6,882 nt of DNA from JALYQB01 sp035640155. Lineage in GTDB: Bacteria; Actinomycetota; Actinomycetes; Mycobacteriales; Pseudonocardiaceae. Below the pieces are notes generated by a model, which was not told the DNA's origin, did no database searches, and was given only the letters and a program-made list of their open reading frames with translations. The translations under genes were made by a program, and so were the position numbers. The stretch spans positions 1 through 6,882 of the forward strand of contig DASQWR010000153.1 of NCBI GenBank assembly GCA_035640155.1. The letters are read 5' to 3'. Positions 1-4,860 of the stretch are shown here, one piece after another. Each line of letters opens with the position of its first letter. The stretch's first letter is position 1.

Positions 1-221
1 CCGAGAGCCCCGCGGCCCTCGAGCAGGCCAAGGTCCTGTGCGGGGACTGCCCGGTCCGCGACGCCTGCCTGGCCGGTGCGCTCGACCGCGGCGAGCCGTG
101 GGGCGTGTGGGGCGGCGAGATCTTCGAGCGGGGCGCCGTCATAGCGCGCAAGCGCCCGCGGGGCCGGCCCAGCAAGGCCGACCTCGAGCGCGACCGGGCC
201 GAGCGGGAGGCCGCTGCATGA
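1..221 (+). CDS. whiB7: WhiB7-type Fe-S transcriptional regulator, C-terminal part (5' end outside window)
   Basis: Read in the frame starting at base 3, this gives the last 72 residues of a WhiB protein ending at TGA 219-221. Three of the four cluster cysteines are visible: the C-GD-C pair (codons at 39 and 48) and a third five residues later (codon at 66); the first cysteine lies upstream. The WhiB turn motif EPWGVWGGE follows (93-119). The basic tail contains RPRGRP (153-170), the AT-hook that marks WhiB7 among WhiB paralogues. WhiB7 proteins carry a 4Fe-4S cluster, bind the housekeeping sigma factor, and activate intrinsic antibiotic-resistance genes through the AT-hook. The C-terminal tail after the hook is rich in Glu, Arg and Ala. 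The promoter and any uORF/attenuator, typical of whiB7 leaders, are outside the window. Family call is firm; the WhiB7 subtype rests on the AT-hook and the WGVWGGE context. Confidence 0.93.
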   Translation, partial: ESPAALEQAKVLCGDCPVRDACLAGALDRGEPWGVWGGEIFERGAVIARKRPRGRPSKADLERDRAEREAAA

Positions 222-241
222 GCGAGCGCAGCGAGCGGACC
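219..241 (+). repeat. Dispersed repeat copy 1, overlapping the whiB7 stop codon
   Basis: A 23-base stretch beginning with the whiB7 TGA and starting TGAGCGAGCGCAGCGAGCGG recurs at 4858-4880 over the stop codon of another gene. The two copies differ at three positions, all transitions. Both are preceded by CCGCTGCA. Here CGCTGC (212-217) can pair with GCAGCG (228-233) to form a small hairpin over the stop codon. An ATGA at 218-221 makes it look like a coupled start encoding MSERSER, but the resulting ORF is not convincing. Confidence 0.7.
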
Positions 242-254
242 GAACGCCCCCCGC

Positions 255-270
255 GCCGGGCGCGCCCGGC
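255..270. repeat. 16-bp perfect palindrome (GC hairpin) between whiB7 and the small ORF
   Basis: GCCGGGCGCGCCCGGC is a perfect inverted repeat that can fold as a 6-bp GC stem with a CGCG loop. It lies 34 bases after the whiB7 stop. It has no U-run, so it could be an actinobacterial-type terminator or attenuator, a transcript-end stabiliser, a protein site, or chance in GC-rich DNA. Confidence 0.4.
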
Positions 271-311
271 CGCACCGACCCACCTCGATCACGAACCGGG
301 AGAACACCACG

Positions 312-470
312 ATGTTGCTGCACGAAATCCTTGCCCAAGCCCGAATGCGCGAGGACCAACTCCGCGCCCAGGAGGCCCGGCTCGCCCGCAGGCTGGCATC
401 GGCCCGCCGCTGGCGCCGGCTCGCCGGCTACGCCAGCCGGCGCGCCTCCCGGGCCACCGCCGGGCTGTAG
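312..470 (+). CDS. Small basic 52-aa hypothetical protein downstream of whiB7
   Basis: This ORF begins ATG TTG CTG CAC GAA and ends TAG 468-470. A purine-rich GGGAG (299-303) sits 8 bases before the ATG, which is well placed for a ribosome binding site. Of its 52 codons 46 end in G or C, as expected for a real gene here. The product starts MLLHEILAQARMRED and continues as an Arg/Ala-rich amphipathic helix, with several RR pairs and no signal peptide or membrane segment. I recall similar short MLLHE-type basic proteins in actinomycetes, but I know of no function. It lies between the whiB7 stop and a strong terminator, so it may share the whiB7 transcript. Longer overlapping reading frames here cross the terminator and have poor composition; I regard them as shadows. 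Confidence 0.6.
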   Translation: MLLHEILAQARMREDQLRAQEARLARRLASARRWRRLAGYASRRASRATAGL

Positions 471-494
471 CCGAGCGCTACCCGGCTCGCCCGG

Positions 495-526
495 CACCGG
501 CGCCGGTGGCAGCTGCTTCCGGCGCC
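495..526 (+). other. GC-rich inverted repeats just before the terminator
   Basis: CACCGGCGCCGGTG (495-508) is a perfect 14-bp palindrome. Its half GGCGCCGG (499-506) is also complementary to CCGGCGCC (519-526), with a 12-base loop. Two alternative hairpins are therefore possible immediately upstream of the main terminator stem. They may reinforce termination or protect the 3' end of the small-ORF transcript. Confidence 0.4.
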
Positions 527-533
527 GCTACCG

Positions 534-574
534 AAGGGGGCCGGTCCGCACCCGACGCGGCACCGGCCCCCTTT
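534..574 (+). terminator. Strong hairpin terminator after the whiB7/small-ORF unit
   Basis: AAGGGGGCCGGT (534-545) pairs perfectly with ACCGGCCCCCTT (562-573), a 12-bp stem ending in a short T-run (572-574). Within the 16-base loop, CCGC (546-549) and GCGG (557-560) can extend the fold. It lies 64 bases after the small ORF's stop and 110 bases before the next start codon. The A-run before and T-run after the stem could make it work in both directions. Confidence 0.85.
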
Positions 575-646
575 GTCACGCCTGTGGGTGGACGTGAGAC
601 CCGACTGGCCGCAGGCGAAACCGTGGGCTGTGCTGGTGCGTCGGAG

Positions 647-652
647 TATGGT
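647..652 (+). promoter_or_regulatory. Possible -10 box for the ESX-substrate operon
   Basis: TATGGT resembles an actinobacterial -10 element (consensus near TANNNT). It lies between the terminator and the operon's first gene, 31 bases before the GTG start. I see no convincing -35 hexamer 16-19 bases upstream, so this is a weak call. A promoter somewhere in 575-670 is expected because the terminator cuts off upstream transcription. Confidence 0.25.
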
Positions 653-683
653 CTGTCCCGGTGTCGAGGTGGGGAGTCGCGCA

Positions 684-1076
684 GTGCCGGAAGCATCCTT
701 CGTTGAGCTCGGCGGCGGGCTGGGCGCCCTCGGCGGGCAGCAGAGCGAGCTGCAGGCCGCGGTCGAGTCGGGTCAGCTGTGGATGGAGTCCGACGTCGCT
801 AAGCGGGCTGCGACCCGCTGCGAGCGGGCGGCCGGCGAGCTCGACGACTGGCTGGTGGACACGGACGAGCTGGTCCAGCGCCGGAAGTTCGGGGCCAACG
901 AGGACGGTGAGGCCGCCGCTGCCCGCTTCGCCGCCGCCGGGCGGGAGTACGTCCAGGTCATCGCCGACGCCCAGAGCGTGTTCCTCCGGATGGCTGAGAC
1001 GTATCGGGCGGCGGGCCGGACGATGGAGCGGGCGGAGCAGGCCGGTCACCAGACTTTCGGAGGCGGGCAGTCGTGA
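684..1076 (+). CDS. Small helical WXG100/ESX-substrate-like protein
   Basis: I place the start at GTG 684 because GGGGAG (671-676) lies 7 bases upstream. The frame is open further back (ATG at 648 and 573), but those starts have poorer sites and lie at or in the promoter/terminator region. The product is 130 aa, mostly alpha-helical: one long helix around residues 12-66 and another around 75-120. They are separated by a KFGANEDGE turn (68-76). There is no signal peptide, no membrane segment, no exact W-x-G at the turn (G-x-N-x-D-G stands in its place) and no Y-x-x-x-D/E export motif. Size, helical-hairpin layout and position ahead of DUF3558, PPE-like and EspG genes suggest a WXG100-superfamily or EspC-like type VII secretion substrate or partner. 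The family call leans on gene context. The stop overlaps the next start (GTGA, 1073-1076), suggesting coupled translation. Confidence 0.75.
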   Translation: MPEASFVELGGGLGALGGQQSELQAAVESGQLWMESDVAKRAATRCERAAGELDDWLVDTDELVQRRKFGANEDGEAAAARFAAAGREYVQVIADAQSVFLRMAETYRAAGRTMERAEQAGHQTFGGGQS

Positions 1077-1618
1077 CGGGTCGGCCGGTGTGGTGCCGCG
1101 CGTTTCTCGCGGTCACGACGGTGGCGGTGCTGGGAGGCTGCGCCGGTGACATCACCGGCGCCCCGACCATTGAGGACCCGTCGGCGGGTGGCCGTCCGAC
1201 GGTGGACCCGTGCGCTGTGCTCTCCGATGCGGAGCTGGCGCAGCTGGGCATGCAACCGGAGACCAGGCGGACGGTGCAGGAGCTCGATGCGATCGGCTGT
1301 GGATGGCGCGGGCAGCCGTTCGGACTGAGTCTGACCACGAACCCGGACACGATCGCTGACTACCGGGAGCGCAGGGACGATCCGGTGTTCGTGAGCTTCG
1401 CGGAGAACGAGGTGAACGATCGGCCGGGGGTGCAGACCCAGGTCGCGATCTCCGGTGAGCAGTGCGCGCAGGCGGTGGGGACCGGCTCGGGGGTGCTATC
1501 GGTGGGGGTGAGCCTGTCCGGTCGCGCGTCGGTGGATGGGGTGCAGGCCGATCCGTGCGCGGAGGCGCTGCGGATCGCCGAGCTGATCGAACAGCGGATA
1601 CCGGAAGCGGGGAGCTGA
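1073..1618 (+). CDS. DUF3558 family lipoprotein
   Basis: The product is 181 aa. The N-terminus has a basic start, a hydrophobic stretch (residues 9-20) and a lipobox L20-G-G-C23, so it should be exported, lipidated on Cys23 and held on the outer face of the membrane. The mature part shows the DUF3558 signature: DPCAVLSDAELAQLG (45-59) followed by a C-GWRG segment (76-80). Four mature cysteines (47, 76, 131, 162) could form two disulfides. DUF3558 proteins are common actinobacterial lipoproteins of unknown function, often encoded next to ESX/PPE genes. The GTG start overlaps the previous stop, and GGAGG (1059-1063) is 9 bases upstream. The next gene begins one base after this stop. The lipoprotein assignment is firm; the role (envelope partner of a secreted PPE-like protein) is inferred from context. 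Confidence 0.88.
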   Translation: MTGRPVWCRAFLAVTTVAVLGGCAGDITGAPTIEDPSAGGRPTVDPCAVLSDAELAQLGMQPETRRTVQELDAIGCGWRGQPFGLSLTTNPDTIADYRERRDDPVFVSFAENEVNDRPGVQTQVAISGEQCAQAVGTGSGVLSVGVSLSGRASVDGVQADPCAEALRIAELIEQRIPEAGS

Positions 1619-1619
1619 C

Positions 1620-3077
1620 ATGGGTTGGAACCCGGTGGACAAGGTCACCGACGCTCTCCAGACGGCCGGAAAGGTCGGAGGCACGCTCCTCTCGGAGGGT
1701 GCCGAGCTGGCGGACACGGCGCTCCCAGGCGACTCGCGGCTGGTGAGCAATGCGGTCAAGCCCGTCGTCGACCTCCTCGACAGCAGGGAACCCGATGGAA
1801 CCGACGGCGGGTCGAGCAACTGGGCGGCGTGGGGCCACCCGGAGATTCGCCAGATGCTGGACAGCTCCGTCGCCCCGGAGGACATCCACGCCGGAGCGCA
1901 GGCGTGGAGCGGCAAGGGCACGAAGGCAGCGGACATCGTCACCGGCCTCACCTCGGACCTGAACGGCATCGTCACCGGCGGATGGCGAGGTGACTCCGCG
2001 GACAAGGCCGCCGGCTCGCTCGGCCCGATCACCGACTGGTCGAGCCGGCTGGGCGAGGCCGTGGAGCGGACCAACCGGCTGATGGACGCGTCGGGGGAGG
2101 CCGCGGGACAGGCGAAGGATGCCGTGCCGCCGCCGCTGTCGCACAGTTGGGGCGGGACATTGCGCAGCTTCGGCAGCGGTGGCCCGGTGGGCGCTTTCCG
2201 CGATGCGGTGGCGCAGGACGACGCGCAGGCCGAGGCGCGGGCACAGGCCGTGCAGATCATGAACTCGGTGTACTCGGCGCCGATCAACGACCACCGGGCG
2301 GCAGTGCCGGTGTACCCGGCGTTGACCGACCCCACGTTGCAGCCCCCGGAGCCATCCCCGGATCCGAGGCCGGTGCCGCAGCCGGGGTCCGACCCCGGGG
2401 GCCGGGGCGGTGGAGGCGGGGTTACAGGCGGTGGGGGTGCTGGATCCACCGGTGGTGGTGGGTACACGCCGTATCAGGCTGGCGGTGCGGAAACCGGTGG
2501 TGCGGAAACCGGTGCTGGTGTGCCGGTGGGCACGGGAGGCCAGGGCGCCCCGTTCCAGCCCGGTGCGGGTGGCGGGCACCCGGCCGGTGGCCAGGGTGGC
2601 GGCGCGGGCGGCACGGCAGGCAGCGGAGGCGTGCCGGTGATGCCACCCGCTGCGATGGGCGGTGGAGCGGTGGGAGGTGCCGGCGCTGGCGGGAGCCGTG
2701 CCGGGGGCCGCTTCGGCGGTGCAGGTGGCGGCCGGATCGGAGGCGCTGGCGGCCGGTTCGGCGCGGGTGGCGCCGCTGGTGGTCAGGCCGGGTTCGGTCC
2801 GAGGGGCTCGGGCGGTGCGGCCGGTGGCGGTGCCGCCGCCGGTGGCGGTGCCGGGCAGGGTGCGGGAGGTCGTGGGGGCGCCGGAGGTGGCGCGGCGGGA
2901 GCTCGGGGAGGGATGGCCGGGGGGATGATGGGTGCCGGCGCGGGCCGTGGCACTGGTGGGGAGGACACCGAGCACCAGCGCCCGTCGTACCTGATCGAGA
3001 TGAACGACGTGTTCAACGTCGGGCGCAAGGTCGCCCCGCCGGTGATCGGCGAGGACCCCCCCGAGAGTGACCGGTGA
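1620..3077 (+). CDS. PPE-like type VII secretion substrate with a long Gly-rich linker
   Basis: The 485-aa product has three parts. Residues about 65-215 form a helical PPE/WXG-like domain: NWAAWGHPEI (67-76), a long helix, a W-x-G turn (GWRG, 121-124) and further helices to about 215. A Pro-rich hinge (230-258) leads to a Gly/Ala-rich low-complexity linker (about 259-447) with GGRFGGAGG-type repeats. A C-terminal tail (448-485) ends the protein and contains RPSYLIEMNDVF and APPVIGE, a tail I recall from Pseudonocardiaceae PPE-like proteins. There is no signal peptide, which fits ESX export, and I find no clear Y-x-x-x-D/E motif. The ATG is one base after the DUF3558 stop, with GGGGAG (1609-1614) upstream. 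The 3' end overlaps the EspG gene by 4 bases. PPE proteins are held soluble by EspG, which supports the pairing. There is no PE-type partner in the window. Confidence 0.85.
   Translation: MGWNPVDKVTDALQTAGKVGGTLLSEGAELADTALPGDSRLVSNAVKPVVDLLDSREPDGTDGGSSNWAAWGHPEIRQMLDSSVAPEDIHAGAQAWSGKGTKAADIVTGLTSDLNGIVTGGWRGDSADKAAGSLGPITDWSSRLGEAVERTNRLMDASGEAAGQAKDAVPPPLSHSWGGTLRSFGSGGPVGAFRDAVAQDDAQAEARAQAVQIMNSVYSAPINDHRAAVPVYPALTDPTLQPPEPSPDPRPVPQPGSDPGGRGGGGGVTGGGGAGSTGGGGYTPYQAGGAETGGAETGAGVPVGTGGQGAPFQPGAGGGHPAGGQGGGAGGTAGSGGVPVMPPAAMGGGAVGGAGAGGSRAGGRFGGAGGGRIGGAGGRFGAGGAAGGQAGFGPRGSGGAAGGGAAAGGGAGQGAGGRGGAGGGAAGARGGMAGGMMGAGAGRGTGGEDTEHQRPSYLIEMNDVFNVGRKVAPPVIGEDPPESDR
2394..2960 (+). repeat. Gly/Ala-rich low-complexity coding repeat in the PPE-like gene
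   Basis: About 190 codons are dominated by GGN and GCN, giving GGAGG, GGRFG and AAGGG motifs. The clearest DNA-level unit is a 15-bp tandem pair at 2481-2510, differing by one base and encoding GGAET twice. The region also creates long spurious open frames on both strands. Such tracts tend to vary in length between strains. Confidence 0.85.
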
Positions 3078-3865
3078 CAGCAACCGGGTGGCGGCTGAGC
3101 GCCCTCCAGTGGGACGTGCTCACCGAAGCCACCGGCCTGCAAGAGCGCTACCCGTCCCCCATCGAGGTGCGCGTTCATGGCCGCACCCACCTGGAGCGCG
3201 CGGAGGTCCGGGAGCGGGTGCGGGCTGAGCTGGAGGAGGCAGGCCTGCTTCGCGCCGGCCGGGTCGATGCCGACCTGGAGAGCGCGTTGCGCCTGCTGCA
3301 CCGCCCGGCGGTGTGGATCGACTCCGTGTGGCTGCCCGACGCGGCAACCGACCAGCCGGTGCGGGTACTCGCCGCGCGCAACGGCTTCACCGCGGTGTGC
3401 GCGCAGCAACGTCCCGCCGAGCCCGGCGCCACGCTGATCGAGGTGATCCCAGCGGATGCGCTCGCCGCCGCGGTGGTGCGCAAGCTGCCCGCCCAACCCT
3501 CCGGCCGCAAGCCCGCAGTGACGGTGCCACTCGACGTGCCGGCAGCCCCCTGGGACGACGGGAGCGTCCTCGTCCCGGCATCGGCGTCGGCGAGCCGCGG
3601 TGAGCGGGAGCGCTCCGCTGCGGCGGCGATCCTGGACGCCGCGCACCCTCGTGCCGGGCAGATCGCGGCTAACGTCCGCGACCCGTCGGGCAAGGTGCAC
3701 CGCTCGACGGTACTGCGATGGTGCGACGTCGACGGCGACGGCCGGTACCACGTGACACTCATCCGGCAGCGCGACGGGCGACGGTGGCTCGCGGTGAACC
3801 CGTCCGATGCGCAGCGGCTCGGCAACGGGGTCCAGCGGCTGCTCGTGTCCCTGCCACCAGGCTGA
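3074..3865 (+). CDS. espG: EspG family type VII secretion chaperone
   Basis: The 263-aa protein is soluble, with no signal peptide or membrane segment, and close to the usual EspG length (roughly 250-300). It starts MTATGWRLSALQWDVL, typical of actinobacterial EspG-family proteins. An Arg/Glu-rich helical segment follows (38-60), then VWIDSVWLPD (80-89), VRVLAARNGFTAVCA (96-110), an Ala/Arg-rich helix around 176-205 and beta-like segments at the C-terminus (WLAVNPSDAQRL, 238-249). EspG proteins bind the tip of PPE proteins and deliver them to the matching ESX membrane complex. Here the gene directly follows and overlaps a PPE-like gene (GTGA, 3074-3077), which suggests a specific chaperone-substrate pair. 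The upstream GAGAG (3063-3067) is only a modest ribosome site, so translation probably depends on coupling. Which ESX system it serves cannot be told. Confidence 0.85.
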   Translation: MTATGWRLSALQWDVLTEATGLQERYPSPIEVRVHGRTHLERAEVRERVRAELEEAGLLRAGRVDADLESALRLLHRPAVWIDSVWLPDAATDQPVRVLAARNGFTAVCAQQRPAEPGATLIEVIPADALAAAVVRKLPAQPSGRKPAVTVPLDVPAAPWDDGSVLVPASASASRGERERSAAAAILDAAHPRAGQIAANVRDPSGKVHRSTVLRWCDVDGDGRYHVTLIRQRDGRRWLAVNPSDAQRLGNGVQRLLVSLPPG

Positions 3866-3874
3866 CCCGGGCGG

Positions 3875-3920
3875 GCAGCGCTGCACCAGCATGAGAAGCT
3901 GACGGCGTGCGCAGCGCTGT
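3875..3920. repeat. Paired GCAGCGCTG motifs flanking the lipoprotein start
   Basis: GCAGCGCTGC (3875-3884) is a perfect 10-bp palindrome. GCAGCGCTGT recurs at 3911-3920, 36 bases later, just inside the lipoprotein gene. CGCTGC (3879-3884) can also pair with GCAGCG (3911-3916), placing the weak ribosome site and GTG 3907 in the loop. This could be an operator pair or a leader hairpin, but short GC-rich motifs recur by chance. Confidence 0.25.
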
Positions 3921-4860
3921 TGTCCGGGACAGGCGGGGGCTCCTCCGCGCCGTCGCCGTCGCCGCGGTGGCCGTGGGAATGCTCGTCGGCTGCGGATCCG
4001 GCCCGTCGCAGATCGGGGCAGCCGCTCTCGTCGGTGACACCGCGATCCCCGTCGACCGAGTGCAGCAGCAGCTCGACAGGGTGCTGACCAAGGAAGGTGA
4101 GCAGGCGAAGGCCCAGCTCGTCGCCGGCGACCAGCTTGACGATGTCTCGCGGGACATCCTGACCGACGCCGTGCGGCACGAGCTGCTGGCGGTGGCCGCA
4201 CGACGTGAGGGACTCTCGGTCGAGGACGAGCAGATCACCGACCGGCTCCGCGAGCTCGGCGGGCCCGAGGCGGCGTCGGCGGGCACGATTTTCGACGCCC
4301 AGAGCATCCGGACCCGCGCCCGGGACCAGCTCCTGACCGTTGAGCTGGCTCGGAAGTACCTGCCCCGCCTGGCGGTGACGGTCGACTACACGACAGCCGC
4401 GACCCGCACCGCGGCGATGCAGCGGGTGCAGCAGCTCTCCGAGGCCGGCCCGGATCGTGCCCGGGAGATCATCGAGGCCGACGCCGAGCAGGGTGTGCCC
4501 GCGGGATTGGATCAGGAGATTTTCGCCGCGGAGAATCCGGCGTTGGCTGCCGGCCCGATGTTCGGCGTCGACGAGGGCACGGTGGTGGCGTTCCCCTCCG
4601 ACCAGGACGCGGGGTCCTGGCTGGTGATGGTGGTCACCGAGCGCAGCACCAACGCCCAGGGTGGTGGCGCGATCGACGAGCTCGGCCCCACGCTGCTGGA
4701 GGCGGTCGGCCTCCGCCAGCTCGCCCCGATCGCCAAGGACCTGGGCGTCCGGATCAACCCCCGCTACGGACTGTGGGACCCGGTGTCGGTGCGGGTCGCT
4801 CCCAACGAGAACGAGACCGCCGGGTTCGTCGCTCCGCTGCGCGAGCCCGCTGCAGCGTGA
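3907..4860 (+). CDS. SurA N-terminal-domain-like lipoprotein
   Basis: The 317-aa product starts at GTG 3907. An Arg-rich N-terminus, a hydrophobic stretch (12-28) and the lipobox L26-V-G-C29 predict a lipidated, membrane-anchored exported protein. Residues 38-60 (AAALVGDTAIPVDRV and after) match the beta-turn-helix opening of SurA_N chaperone domains, followed by helices to about 155. A fully recognisable parvulin PPIase domain is absent; residues 200-245 (GLDQEIF, then PMFGVDEGTVVAFP) could be a remnant. It is probably an envelope folding factor or chaperone-like lipoprotein with no proven substrate. The start is chosen for a complete signal peptide; only a weak GAGAAG (3893-3898) lies upstream. 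The gene is 41 bases after espG with no clear terminator between, so read-through is possible. In my recollection such lipoproteins often sit next to mazG in Pseudonocardiaceae, as here. Its stop overlaps a possible mazG GTG. Confidence 0.8.
   Translation: MRSAVVRDRRGLLRAVAVAAVAVGMLVGCGSGPSQIGAAALVGDTAIPVDRVQQQLDRVLTKEGEQAKAQLVAGDQLDDVSRDILTDAVRHELLAVAARREGLSVEDEQITDRLRELGGPEAASAGTIFDAQSIRTRARDQLLTVELARKYLPRLAVTVDYTTAATRTAAMQRVQQLSEAGPDRAREIIEADAEQGVPAGLDQEIFAAENPALAAGPMFGVDEGTVVAFPSDQDAGSWLVMVVTERSTNAQGGGAIDELGPTLLEAVGLRQLAPIAKDLGVRINPRYGLWDPVSVRVAPNENETAGFVAPLREPAAA

Noticed and set aside
331..597. 88-codon + strand ORF over the small-ORF region
   Set aside because: It crosses the strong hairpin terminator, is Pro/Gly-rich, lacks a ribosome site, and competes with the better-supported frame at 312-470.
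38..706. 222-codon + strand ORF overlapping whiB7, the small ORF and the terminator
   Set aside because: It is out of frame with the clear WhiB7 sequence, is Arg/Pro/Ala-rich as shadow frames are, and runs through the terminator. Its tempting internal ATG at 218 (MSERSERTE) is part of the dispersed repeat.
1496..2467. 323-codon antisense ORF opposite the PPE-like gene
   Set aside because: It begins with a Pro-rich run that is simply the complement of Gly codons, and no family motif is visible.
2394..2960. CRISPR-like or minisatellite array in the repeat-rich stretch
   Set aside because: Repeats are short, irregular, without spacers, and keep one reading frame encoding a Gly-rich protein linker.
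2147..3070. 307-codon + strand ORF in another frame of the PPE-like gene
   Set aside because: It is Trp/Arg/Gly-rich, the typical +1/+2 shadow of a GGN tract, and the PPE-like frame has recognisable ends on both sides.
1152..3083. 643-codon antisense ORF opposite the DUF3558 and PPE-like genes
   Set aside because: It is open only because the opposite strand is GC-rich and repetitive; the product is an Arg/Pro/Ala/Ser shadow with no domain.
3175..4179. 334-codon antisense ORF opposite espG and the lipoprotein gene
   Set aside because: It has shadow composition, and both sense-strand genes have clear family features.
2783..4201. 472-codon antisense ORF spanning the PPE-like, espG and lipoprotein genes
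   Set aside because: It crosses two gene boundaries on the coding strand and lacks motifs; it is a composition artefact.
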